From Roseiarcus sp035606915 (GTDB lineage Bacteria > Pseudomonadota > Alphaproteobacteria > Rhizobiales > Beijerinckiaceae), in the NCBI GenBank assembly GCA_035606915.1, contig DATNDU010000032.1:1-64000 (forward strand): DNA of 64,000 nucleotides, read 5' to 3'. Numbering within the stretch: position 1 is the stretch's first letter; every line of letters starts with the position of its first letter. Positions 43,069 through 51,322 of the stretch are shown piece by piece. Position numbers and translations under genes: made by a program. A model generated the notes under the pieces. That model was not told where the DNA came from. It saw only the letters and a program-made list of their open reading frames with translations, and did not search any database.

Positions 43069-44370
43069 ATGATTCGAAAATCCCGCCTCGCCTTCTTCTT
43101 CGCCTCGCTTGCAATGCTGGCGGCCAGCGCGGCGCGCGCGGAACCCTATCTCGTGGCGGATTTCGACACCGGCGACGTCTTGATGCAGAGCGACGCCACG
43201 GAGCCGTGGTTTCCCGCCTCCACCACCAAGCTGATGACCACCTATGTCGCGCTAAACGCGGTGCGCGACGGACGGCTGACGATGGACACGCCGCTCACCA
43301 TGTCGAGGCGGGCGGCGAGCATGCCGCCCTCGAAGATGGGGTTCAAGCCGGGAACGCTCGTCACCCTCAACAACGCCTTGAAGATGCTGATGGTGAAGTC
43401 GCCCAACGACGTCGCCTGGATGGTCGGCGAGAGCATCGACGGCTCGGTCGAAAAATTCGCCGCCGAGATGAACGCGACGGCGGCCAAGCTCGGGATGCAT
43501 GAAAGCCATTTCGTCAACCCGAACGGGTTGCACGATCCCGATCATTATTCGTCGGCGCGCGACATGGCGATCCTGACGCGGGCGCTGTTGAAGGAATTTC
43601 CCGAGCACGCCGGCCTCTTCGACATCGGCGAATTGCAGTTCGGCCGTCAAATCATTCGTAACCACAATGGCTTGCTCGGCCGCTACCCCGGCGCCGACGG
43701 CATGAAGACCGGCTTCACCTGCCCGGCGGGTTGGAACCTCGTAGCCACCGCCGATCACAACGGCCGCAAGCTCATCGTCGTCATCTACGGCGCGCCGTCG
43801 CCGCGCGTGCGCAACAACGAAGCGGCGATGCTGTTCGACCTCGGATTCGAGATGAGCCCGACCGGGCAAAAGCTCGAAGCGCTGCCCGCCTCGGCGGTGA
43901 CCGCGCCCCCGGACATGCGCAACGAGATTTGCCATAGCCACGGCCGGGCGCAAATGCTGGCGATGCAGCAGCAGTTCGTCGCCTCGGCGATGGCGCAGAG
44001 CTCGACCGCGCTCGCCGGCGAACACAACCCGCTGGCGATGTTGGCCGCCGCCATGGAGCCGCCGCCGGCCTTGCAAACGCTACCCAAGCAACAAGACAAG
44101 TTCGACCCGGTGCCGGTGTTCGTGGGAGAGAAGCCGGGCTGGACCGGGCCGATTTTGGCCGCTGCCGGCGACGCCGAGGAGACGGCGCCGACGCCGGTGA
44201 GCGCTTATGCCAGCGACAAGGCGGCCCAACCCGATCTGGCCGCGCCGATGGCCTTGAAGAGCGCCGTCAAGCCGCCGGCGAAGCTCAAGCACAGGCGGAT
44301 GACGCGGCAGGCGCGTGCGCGAATGGCCGCCGCGGCGCACCGCGTGACGAAAAAGCGACGCCACAAGTAA
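43069..44370 (+). CDS. D-alanyl-D-alanine carboxypeptidase (peptidase S11, PBP5-like)
   Basis: 433 residues. Signal peptide (FFFASLAMLAASAARA), then the serine active site SxxK = STTK (S51, K54), SxN = SPN (S111, N113) and KTG (K213-G215). It trims the terminal D-Ala of peptidoglycan pentapeptides in the periplasm. After the catalytic domain (about 265) comes a low-complexity Ala/Pro tail and a strongly basic end (KHRRMTRQARARMAAAAHRVTKKRRHK), in place of the PBP5 membrane anchor; such basic tails may hold it to the envelope or to peptidoglycan. Confidence 0.93.
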   Translation: MIRKSRLAFFFASLAMLAASAARAEPYLVADFDTGDVLMQSDATEPWFPASTTKLMTTYVALNAVRDGRLTMDTPLTMSRRAASMPPSKMGFKPGTLVTLNNALKMLMVKSPNDVAWMVGESIDGSVEKFAAEMNATAAKLGMHESHFVNPNGLHDPDHYSSARDMAILTRALLKEFPEHAGLFDIGELQFGRQIIRNHNGLLGRYPGADGMKTGFTCPAGWNLVATADHNGRKLIVVIYGAPSPRVRNNEAAMLFDLGFEMSPTGQKLEALPASAVTAPPDMRNEICHSHGRAQMLAMQQQFVASAMAQSSTALAGEHNPLAMLAAAMEPPPALQTLPKQQDKFDPVPVFVGEKPGWTGPILAAAGDAEETAPTPVSAYASDKAAQPDLAAPMALKSAVKPPAKLKHRRMTRQARARMAAAAHRVTKKRRHK

Positions 44371-44454
44371 ATCGTCGCACACCCTCACGCGAGCGTGACG
44401 TTTGCCTTGATAACGTCGTATTTGCGTCAATCGCCTGCCCCACGCCCGAGGGAT

Positions 44455-44597
44455 AAACCTTCAGAGCCGCGAAGGTGTGGTTCGATGGTGTGTCCGGCGA
44501 TTTTGCCCCCCAGCCCCCGGACGGCGCCTCGAACCCGTCCAAGCCACGCAGGCTGGCGGATCGACGGGCCCCCTCCCAGTCGATCCGCCTTTTTTTT
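44455..44597 (+). ncRNA. Candidate structured RNA with terminator, upstream of htpG
   Basis: In a 339-bp gene-free gap, a long imperfect hairpin can be drawn: GGTTCGA (44479-44485) with TCGAACC (44529-44535) and GTCCGG (44492-44497) with CCGGAC (44517-44522), separated by a 6x6 internal loop. A perfect terminator follows (44555-44597). The block ends 113 bp before htpG, so it is not htpG mRNA unless readthrough occurs. I do not recognise it as 6S, SRP, tmRNA or RNase P RNA. It may simply be the 3' UTR of the carboxypeptidase gene. Confidence 0.4.
44555..44597 (+). terminator. Rho-independent terminator
   Basis: Perfect 11-bp stem GGCGGATCGAC (44555-44565) / GTCGATCCGCC (44579-44589) with a 13-nt loop and eight T (44590-44597). 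It ends a plus-strand transcript coming from the carboxypeptidase gene or from an independent small RNA. Confidence 0.88.
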
Positions 44598-44709
44598 GCC
44601 TGTTCGTCCCGCCTTGAAAGCTGCGCGCGTCCACGCGATATGAAGCCGCGTCGACGCTGGCGCGCGCCCTGCGCAGGTCATTTTTGCCCAATCCACACAA
44701 GAGGGACCC

Positions 44710-46629
44710 TTGACGACAGACTCCACCTCGACGGCCGAGACCGCCGCCGCGCAGACGCAGAGTTTCGAAGCCGACGTTTCGCGGCTGCTGCACCTGATGG
44801 TGCATTCCGTCTATTCCGAACGCGACATTTTCGTGCGCGAACTGGTCTCCAACGCCGCCGACGCCTGCGAGAAGCTGCGTTACGAAGCATTGGCGCAGCC
44901 GAAACTCATCGCCGACGGCGCGCCGTTCGCGATTCTGATCGCCATCGACCCCGACCTCAAGACGCTGACCTTCACCGACAACGGCGTCGGCATGAGCCGT
45001 GAGGATCTCGTCGAGGCGCTCGGCACCATCGCGCGTTCCGGCACCAAGGCGTTTCTCGACAAGCTCGCGGCCGACGCCCCCGACAAGGCGGCGGGCGAGG
45101 CGCAGAGCCTGATCGGCCAGTTCGGCATCGGCTTCTATTCCTCGTTCATGGTCGCCGACGAGGTGACGGTCGAGACGCGACGGGCGGGTTCCGACCAAGC
45201 TTGGCGTTGGACCTCTGATGGCAAGGGCGCCTACACGATCGCGGCGCTGACGCTCGACGCCGCGCCGGGGCGCGGCACGCGCGTGACGTTGAAGCTGAAC
45301 GAGGCCTCAAAGGAATACGCCGAGCCGCACAAGGTCGAGCGCATCGTCAAGGAGCACTCGGGCGCGGTCGCCGTGCCGATCGACATTGTCGAAAAGCCGG
45401 GCGCCGAGCCGAAGCGGCTGACCGACGGCGCGGCGATCTGGGCGAAGCCGAAAGCCGAGGTTACGTCCGAGGAATATACCGAGTTCTACCGCTCGCTGGC
45501 GGGTCAGTACGACGAGCCGGCGCTGACCATTCATTGGCGCGCCGAGGGGCGGCACGAATACACCGTGCTCGCCTTCGTTCCCGGCTCGCGGCCGTTCGAC
45601 CTGTTCGACCCGCAGCGCAAGGGCAAGGCCAAGCTCTATGTGCGCCGGGTGCTGATCGGCGCCGACGCCGATCTGCTGCCGGGCTGGCTGCGCTTCGTGC
45701 GCCTGGTGGTCGACAGCGCCGATCTGCCGCTCAACGTGTCGCGCGAGATGATCCAGGAAAGCGCGGTGTTCACGGCGATACGCAAGGGCGTCGCCAATCG
45801 CCTGGTGCAGGAATTGACCAAGTTCTCCGACAGCGAGCCGGAAAAATACGCCAAAGTATGGGAGAGCTTCGGCCCCGTGATCAAGGAAGGGCTCTACGAA
45901 GACCCGGAGCGGCGCGACGCGCTGTTCAAGCTCGCCCGCTTCGTCACCACCAAGCACCCCGACGGCGGCCGCAAGCTGGAAAACTACGTCAAAGAGTTGC
46001 GCGAAAATCAGACCGCGATCTATTACCTCACCGGCGAGGACGCCAAGCGCTTGGCGGCGAGCCCGCAGCTCGAAGGGTTTCGCGCCCGCGGCGTCGAAGT
46101 GCTGCTGCTGGGCGATCCGGTGGATGCGTTTTGGGTCTCGACGGCGGTGGGTTTTGACGGCAAGCCGTTCAAGTCGATCAGCCAGGGCGCGGCCGACATC
46201 AAGACCATCGCGCTGGTCGAGGGCGCGACGCCGCCGGCCGAGGCGAGCGCCGAAGTGGCGACGCTGCTCGCCCATTTCAAGCAGACGCTGGAAGGCGAGA
46301 TCGAGGACGCGCGCGCCTCCGACCGGCTCACCGACAGCGTCGCCTGTCTGGTGGCGCCGGAGTTCGGTCCCGACCGGCAGCTAGAGAAGATGCTGGCCGC
46401 GCATGGGCGGCTTCAGGATCGCGTCAAGCCGGTGCTGGAGGTCAACGCCAACCATCCGCTGACCGCCTCGCTGGCGAAGCGGTTCAAAGAAGGGCGTGAT
46501 CGCGATCTCGTCGACGACGCAGCCTGGCTGCTGCTCGACGAGGCGCGGCTTGTCGACGGCGAACCGCTGAAGGATGCGGCGGCGTTCGCGGCGCGGCTGC
46601 GCCGCGTCATGGAGCGGGCGCTCGGCTGA
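44710..46629 (+). CDS. htpG: Molecular chaperone HtpG (Hsp90)
   Basis: 639 residues from a TTG at 44710 with GAGGG upstream. N-terminal ATPase domain: LLHLMVHSVYSERDIFVRELVSNAADACEKLRYEAL in pieces, DNGVGMSREDLVEALGTIARSGTKAF, IGQFGIGFYSSFMVADEV. Middle domain with LPLNVSREMIQE, then the dimerisation domain ending near residue 635. Cytosolic ATP-dependent chaperone. Stands alone after a strong terminator. Confidence 0.96.
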   Translation: MTTDSTSTAETAAAQTQSFEADVSRLLHLMVHSVYSERDIFVRELVSNAADACEKLRYEALAQPKLIADGAPFAILIAIDPDLKTLTFTDNGVGMSREDLVEALGTIARSGTKAFLDKLAADAPDKAAGEAQSLIGQFGIGFYSSFMVADEVTVETRRAGSDQAWRWTSDGKGAYTIAALTLDAAPGRGTRVTLKLNEASKEYAEPHKVERIVKEHSGAVAVPIDIVEKPGAEPKRLTDGAAIWAKPKAEVTSEEYTEFYRSLAGQYDEPALTIHWRAEGRHEYTVLAFVPGSRPFDLFDPQRKGKAKLYVRRVLIGADADLLPGWLRFVRLVVDSADLPLNVSREMIQESAVFTAIRKGVANRLVQELTKFSDSEPEKYAKVWESFGPVIKEGLYEDPERRDALFKLARFVTTKHPDGGRKLENYVKELRENQTAIYYLTGEDAKRLAASPQLEGFRARGVEVLLLGDPVDAFWVSTAVGFDGKPFKSISQGAADIKTIALVEGATPPAEASAEVATLLAHFKQTLEGEIEDARASDRLTDSVACLVAPEFGPDRQLEKMLAAHGRLQDRVKPVLEVNANHPLTASLAKRFKEGRDRDLVDDAAWLLLDEARLVDGEPLKDAAAFAARLRRVMERALG

Positions 46630-46724
46630 GCGCCGGCGCCGCACGGGTCGCGATTGTCCCGGCCATGCCTGGGCGGCGATCGATCGAGTCGGCAGCCCGA
46701 AAACCACCGTGCGGTTGACCTGAA

Positions 46725-46756
46725 GCGCAATCCGATCCGGCGGAATCGGATTGCGC
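46725..46756. repeat. Perfect 12-bp inverted repeat between convergent genes
   Basis: GCGCAATCCGAT (46725-46736) and ATCGGATTGCGC (46745-46756) around CCGGCGGA. It lies between convergent htpG and the DUF2934 gene and could end both transcripts, although a T-run is missing on both sides. Its form suggests an extragenic palindromic repeat family. Confidence 0.65.
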
Positions 46757-46781
46757 TCTAAAGTCCTCGCGGAGTTTTTAC

Positions 46782-46994
46782 TCAGTGCCTCGCCGCCGAG
46801 CGTTTGCGAGCGCTCTTCTTGGAGTGCGCGGGCTTGGCCGGCGCGGGCTTGGCGAGTTCGGCTCGCATCCCGTCCTCGCTCATGCGCCAGTGTTCGGCGT
46901 CGCGGCCGAACGGGCGGCCCTCGCTCTCCCATAGCGCATAGGCGCGGTCGCGCACGCGCTGTTCGAAACCGGTGGTGTTGAAAGCTTCGTTCAT
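46782..46994 (-). CDS. DUF2934 domain protein
   Basis: 70 residues. The N-terminal 40 residues carry the DUF2934 pattern (RVRDRAYALWESEGRPFGRDAEHW); the rest is a Lys/Ala/Pro-rich basic tail (KPAPAKPAHSKKSARKRSAARH). Common small alphaproteobacterial proteins of unknown role. Stands alone. Confidence 0.85.
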   Translation of the reverse strand: MNEAFNTTGFEQRVRDRAYALWESEGRPFGRDAEHWRMSEDGMRAELAKPAPAKPAHSKKSARKRSAARH

Positions 46995-47257
46995 GTCCAG
47001 GCTCCTCGATGCGGCAAGCCGGCCTTCGCCACCGCCCGGATATGTCGCTCGTCCGGGCTCGGCGCCCTTGACGCAGGGGCGGTCGGATCAGGTGCTGGAG
47101 TTGTTTCATTTCAGGGTTAAAAATTGGTAATCGAGCTTCACGGCGGTTTGCCGGGGCGGCCTTGCCGAGCGGCTTCGTCTGGGCCTATAGGCTGAAGCTT
47201 CAGGGGCTCGGCGGCCGGGCTGGGCGGCGGGCTTTCAAGGTTCAAGCGGGAAATTGG

Positions 47258-49522
47258 ATGCGCGCGCCGGGCGGACCCCGACTCTTGCTTCGTCGGCTCC
47301 GCGAGGTCATGGCGGAGCCCGTCGTCGCGCAGGCGCGCCTCGACCGCATCGTCGTGCTGATCGCCTCGAACATGGTGGCGGAGGTGTGCTCGCTCTATGT
47401 GGCGCGCGCCGACGGGCCGCTGGAGCTGTTCTCGACCGAGGGCCTCAACCGCGAGGCCGTGCATATGACGACGATGCGGCCTGGCGAAGGTCTCGTCGGC
47501 CTCATCGCCGCCACGGCGGAGCCGCTGGCGCTGTCGGACGCGCAGAACCATCCCTCCTTCTCCTATAGGCCGGAGACCGGCGAGGAGATCTACCAGTCCT
47601 TCCTCGGCGTGCCGGTGCTGCGCGGCGGCGCGACGCTCGGCGTGCTCGTGGTGCAGAATCGCGCCCGGCGCAGTTACTCGGAAGAGGAGATCGAGGCGCT
47701 TCAAACCACCGCCATGCTGCTCGCCGAGATGATCGCCTCGGGCGAGTTACAGGCGTTCGCCGGCCAGCCCTCAGCGGTGGCGGTGCGCAAGGCGGCCGTG
47801 CTCAAGGGCCAGCCGATCGCCGAAGGCCTCGGGCTCGGCCATGTCGTGCTGCACCAGCCGCGCATCGTCGTCACCAAGATCGTCGCCGACGATGCGAGCG
47901 CGGAACTGGCGCGGCTGGAGACGGCGATCGGAGCGATGCGCGCCTCGGTCGACGCGCTTATCGATTCCAGCGACGATGCCGGCGAGGGCGAGCATCGCGA
48001 CGTGCTCGAAGCCTTCCGCATGATCGCCCATGACCGCGGCTGGCTGCGCCGCCTGCGCGAGGCCGTCACCAGCGGCCTGACGGCGGAGGCGGCGGTCGAG
48101 CGCGTGCAGAACGACGCGCGCGCCAAGCTGCAACGCCAGACCGACCCTTATTTGCGCGACCGATTGCACGACCTCACCGACATCGCCAACCGTCTGCTGC
48201 ATCAGCTTGCCGGGCAAAGCCTGGTGCTGAAGCCGGACGAGCTGCCGGACAACGCCATCCTCGTTGCGCGCTCGATGAGCCCGGCGGCGCTGCTCGATTA
48301 CGACCGCGCGCGGCTGCGCGGCCTGGTGCTGGAGGAGGCGGGCGCGGCGAGCCATATCGCCATCGTCGCACGCGCTTTGGGCGTGCCGGCGGTCAGCGAC
48401 ATTCCCAATATCTCCGAGATCGTCGAGCACGGCGACCCGCTCATCGTCGACGGCGTCACTGGCGAAGTGCATGTGCTGCCGCCGCCCGAGGTCGAGGCCG
48501 CCTATCAGGAGAAGGCGAGGCTCAGGGCGCGCCGGCAGGATCAGTATCGCGCGCTGCGCGACACCCCCGCCACCACGCTCGACGGCGTTTCGATCGGCCT
48601 GCACATGAACGCGGGCCTGCTCATCGACCTGCCGCATCTGGAGGAGACCGGCGCGCAATCGATCGGTCTGTTTCGCACCGAATTGCAGTTCATGCTGGCC
48701 TCGCGCTTCCCGCGGCTCGATTCGCAGGAGACGCTCTATCGCGCCGTGCTGCAAGCGGCCGGCGACAAGCCCGTCACCTTCCGCACGCTCGACATTGGCG
48801 GCGACAAGCGGTTGCCTTATATGAAGGCGAATGAGGAGGAGAACCCGGCGCTCGGCTGGCGCGCGGTGCGCATCGGGCTCGACAAGCCGGCGCTGCTGCG
48901 CATCCAGATGCGCGCCATGTTGCGCGCCGCCGCCGGCCGGCGGCTGCGGCTGATGCTGCCGATGGTCTCCACCGTCGACGAATACCGGCGCGGGCGGGCG
49001 CTGCTCGATCGCGAGTTCACCTTCCTCTTGCGGCTCGGCCGCGCGCCGCCGGCCTCGGTCGAACTCGGCGTCATGCTGGAGGTGCCCTCGCTGCTGTGGC
49101 AGTTGGAGGAGATCGCCTCGGCCGCCGATTTCCTCTCGGTCGGCTCCAACGACCTGATGCAATATCTGTTCGCCGCCGACCGCGACAACAAGCGCGTCTC
49201 CGGGCGCTTCGACACCCTGGCGCCGGCCTTCCTGCGCGCGCTGCGCCGCATCGCGCAGGTGGGCGAGCGGGGCCTCGCGCCGGTGGCGCTGTGTGGCGAG
49301 ATCGGCGGCCGGCCGCTGGAGGCGATGACGCTAATCGCGCTCGGTTTTCGCAATCTGTCGATGTCGGCCACGGCGATCGGCCCGATCAAGGCGATGGTGC
49401 TGTCGCTGCCGCTGGCGCCGGTGCGCGCCGAGGTCGAGGCGCTCCTCGCCGAGCGCGGCGCTTGCGATTCGCTGCGCGAGCCGCTGCGCGAGATCGCCGA
49501 GCGCCACGGCGTCCGGCTTTAG
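47258..49522 (+). CDS. ptsP: Phosphoenolpyruvate-protein phosphotransferase PtsP (EI-Ntr)
   Basis: 754 residues from ATG 47258, where the family usually begins (GGPRLLLRRLREVMAEP). GAF domain about 20-155, PEP-utiliser N domain about 165-290, phospho-His domain with H366 in GAASHIAIVARALGVP, and the PEP-binding TIM barrel (GLFRTELQFMLASRFP, RTLDIGGDKRLPY, GVMLEVPSLLWQLEEIASAADFLSVGSNDLMQYLFAADRDN in pieces, CGEIGG). First enzyme of the nitrogen-related PTS, passing phosphate from PEP to NPr; the GAF domain senses glutamine in studied relatives. lysC, its common neighbour, is absent. prfA follows after 15 bp. Confidence 0.95.
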   Translation: MRAPGGPRLLLRRLREVMAEPVVAQARLDRIVVLIASNMVAEVCSLYVARADGPLELFSTEGLNREAVHMTTMRPGEGLVGLIAATAEPLALSDAQNHPSFSYRPETGEEIYQSFLGVPVLRGGATLGVLVVQNRARRSYSEEEIEALQTTAMLLAEMIASGELQAFAGQPSAVAVRKAAVLKGQPIAEGLGLGHVVLHQPRIVVTKIVADDASAELARLETAIGAMRASVDALIDSSDDAGEGEHRDVLEAFRMIAHDRGWLRRLREAVTSGLTAEAAVERVQNDARAKLQRQTDPYLRDRLHDLTDIANRLLHQLAGQSLVLKPDELPDNAILVARSMSPAALLDYDRARLRGLVLEEAGAASHIAIVARALGVPAVSDIPNISEIVEHGDPLIVDGVTGEVHVLPPPEVEAAYQEKARLRARRQDQYRALRDTPATTLDGVSIGLHMNAGLLIDLPHLEETGAQSIGLFRTELQFMLASRFPRLDSQETLYRAVLQAAGDKPVTFRTLDIGGDKRLPYMKANEEENPALGWRAVRIGLDKPALLRIQMRAMLRAAAGRRLRLMLPMVSTVDEYRRGRALLDREFTFLLRLGRAPPASVELGVMLEVPSLLWQLEEIASAADFLSVGSNDLMQYLFAADRDNKRVSGRFDTLAPAFLRALRRIAQVGERGLAPVALCGEIGGRPLEAMTLIALGFRNLSMSATAIGPIKAMVLSLPLAPVRAEVEALLAERGACDSLREPLREIAERHGVRL

Positions 49523-49537
49523 GGCATTGCGCGCGCC

Positions 49538-50614
49538 ATGAACCTCGACGCTCATCTCGACCCGATTCTGCGCCGCCACGAGGAACTCGCGCACAAGCTC
49601 GGCGAGGGCGCCGGCGGGGCTGAATACGCCGACATCGCGCGCGAATACGCGGAGCTGGAGCCGCTGGCGGCCGCAATCAGCGCGCTGCGCGCCAAGCAGA
49701 AGGAGCGCGCCGAGCTCCAGGCCATGCTTGCCGATCCCGCGCTCGAAGCCGAGATGCGCGCGATCGCCGCCGCCGAGGTCGAGGAGGCCGGCGCGGCCAT
49801 CGAGGCGATGACCCGCGACATCCGCCTCGCTTTGCTGCCCAAGGATGCTGCCGACGAGGGCAACGTCATTTTGGAAGTGCGTGCGGGCGCCGGCGGCGAC
49901 GAGGCGGCGCTGTTCGCCGGCGACCTGCTGCGCATGTATGTCAAATACGCCGAGGCGCGCGGCTGGAAGATCGACGTGCTGTCGGCGAGCGAGGGGACGG
50001 CGGGCGGCTACAAGGAGATCATCGCCGAGATCGCCGGCCGCGGCGCCTATGCGCGGCTCAAATACGAGAGCGGCGTGCATCGCGTGCAGCGCGTGCCGGC
50101 GACCGAGACGCAGGGACGAATCCACACTTCCGCCGCCACCGTCGCCGTCATGCCCGAGGCGCGCGAGGTCGACGTCGAGATCAAGGAAAGCGACCTCAAG
50201 ATCGACACGATGCGCGCCAGCGGCGCTGGCGGCCAGCACGTCAACAAGACCGAATCGGCGATCCGCATCACCCATCTGCCGACCGGCATCGTCGTCGCCG
50301 TGCAGGAGGAGCGCTCGCAGCACCGCAACCGCGCCAAGGCGATGGCGCTGCTGCGTTCGCGCATCCTGAAGGGGGAGAACGAGCGCGCCGACGCCGAGCG
50401 CGCCCAGGACCGGCGCGACCAGGTCGGCTCCGGCGATCGCTCGCAGCGCATCCGCACCTATAATTTCCCGCAGGGGCGGATGACCGACCACCGGATCAAC
50501 CTGACGCTTTATTCGCTCGACCGGCTCATCGAGAGCGAGGGCCTCGATGAGGTGATCGACGCGCTCGCCGCCGACCGCCAGGCGCGGCTGCTCGCGCAGC
50601 AGGCGGAGCGGTGA
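49538..50614 (+). CDS. prfA: Peptide chain release factor 1
   Basis: 358 residues. The PAT tripeptide at 187-189 (RVPATETQGRIHTS) marks RF1, which reads UAA and UAG; the catalytic GGQ is at 231-233 (GAGGQHVNKTESAIR). N-terminal helical domain about 1-100. Runs with ptsP. The usual downstream prmC (methylase for the GGQ glutamine) is not here. Confidence 0.97.
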   Translation: MNLDAHLDPILRRHEELAHKLGEGAGGAEYADIAREYAELEPLAAAISALRAKQKERAELQAMLADPALEAEMRAIAAAEVEEAGAAIEAMTRDIRLALLPKDAADEGNVILEVRAGAGGDEAALFAGDLLRMYVKYAEARGWKIDVLSASEGTAGGYKEIIAEIAGRGAYARLKYESGVHRVQRVPATETQGRIHTSAATVAVMPEAREVDVEIKESDLKIDTMRASGAGGQHVNKTESAIRITHLPTGIVVAVQEERSQHRNRAKAMALLRSRILKGENERADAERAQDRRDQVGSGDRSQRIRTYNFPQGRMTDHRINLTLYSLDRLIESEGLDEVIDALAADRQARLLAQQAER

Positions 50615-50705
50615 CGTCGGCGCGCCGCGCAGCACGCAAAAACCACGACGACTCGTGATATAAGGCGCACTCCCGCCTTGCCGGCGGGACGGAGGGAGTG
50701 GGATC

Positions 50706-50960
50706 GTGCGCAAAAGCTCGATGATCGGAGCCGCGGCGACGCTGCTGGCGCTCGTCGCCCCGGCGACGGCGCAAATGTATGCGCCGTTTGGCGCACCCGG
50801 CGTGCTGACGGTCCCGGAAGTCGCCAGCGGCGCGATCGCCGGCGCCGCCAACAGCGCCGCCCAACAACAGCAACATCAATGCACGCAGACGGTGGTTGGG
50901 CGCGGCGGTTTGCAGACGATGTGTCCGACCGATATGGCGAGGCCGAAGCCGCACCGTTAG
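50706..50960 (+). CDS. Small secreted hypothetical protein
   Basis: 84 residues. Signal peptide (SSMIGAAATLLALVAPATAQ), then a Gln-rich stretch (QQQQHQ) and two cysteines (about C59 and C74). GGAGGGAG lies upstream (50692-50699). No family recognised. The stop codon sits in the loop region of an 8-bp hairpin (50948-50967). Confidence 0.65.
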   Translation: MRKSSMIGAAATLLALVAPATAQMYAPFGAPGVLTVPEVASGAIAGAANSAAQQQQHQCTQTVVGRGGLQTMCPTDMARPKPHR

Positions 50961-50967
50961 GTGCGGC
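50948..50967. terminator. Hairpin at the end of the small secreted gene
   Basis: GCCGCACC (50948-50955) / GGTGCGGC (50960-50967) with a 4-nt loop. No T-run, so it is a weak terminator candidate at best. Confidence 0.35.
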
Positions 50968-50974
50968 GGCGGGT

Positions 50975-51239
50975 TCAGAGGTCGGTGGGTTCGTCCTGCT
51001 GGCGCCCGCGCGCGACGATGCGCAGCGTCGGCAAGCGGCCTTTGCAGCGCCAGCGCCTCCTGCGTCGAGCCGGTGAGCCAGATCTCGATTTCGGCGGCGG
51101 TATGCGTTGCGCATGATCGGGGCGGCGTAATCGGGGAAAACGCCGGGCAGGATCGGCAGGTTGCCGGTCAAATCGTGCATCGCGCCGGCGAGTTCGCGGA
51201 TCGCTGGTGGCCCTTCGAGAGCGAGTAGAGGTTTCACAT
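50975..51239 (-). pseudogene. SOS response-associated peptidase (SRAP/YedK) remnant
   Basis: Read from ATG 51239 the sequence is M-stop-NLYSLSKG, where intact family members begin MCNLYS; the catalytic Cys2 codon has become TGA. After a frameshift the next frame gives AIRELAGAMHDLTGNLPILPGVFPDYAAPIMRN, typical SRAP. Then most of the middle is missing and the C-terminal end appears in two frames (EIEIWLTGSTQEALALQRPL, then PTLRIVARGRQQDEPTDL-stop). About 265 bp remain of a gene of about 700 bp. Family comparison is from memory. Confidence 0.8.
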
Positions 51240-51322
51240 GGGGCGATGTTTATGGCGCGGCGCGCAGCCTGTCGATTGCGGCGGCGCTTGCGCGGCGTCG
51301 CCGATGTCGCCAAATTGGCCCC

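Noticed and set aside
50509..51237. A continuous 242-codon minus frame covering the SRAP remnant and the prfA end
   Set aside because: Only the first 45 residues look like SRAP; the rest is antisense to the small secreted gene and prfA.
51240..51322. CIRCE operator before hrcA
   Set aside because: I looked for TTAGCACTC-N9-GAGTGCTAA and found nothing similar in the gap.
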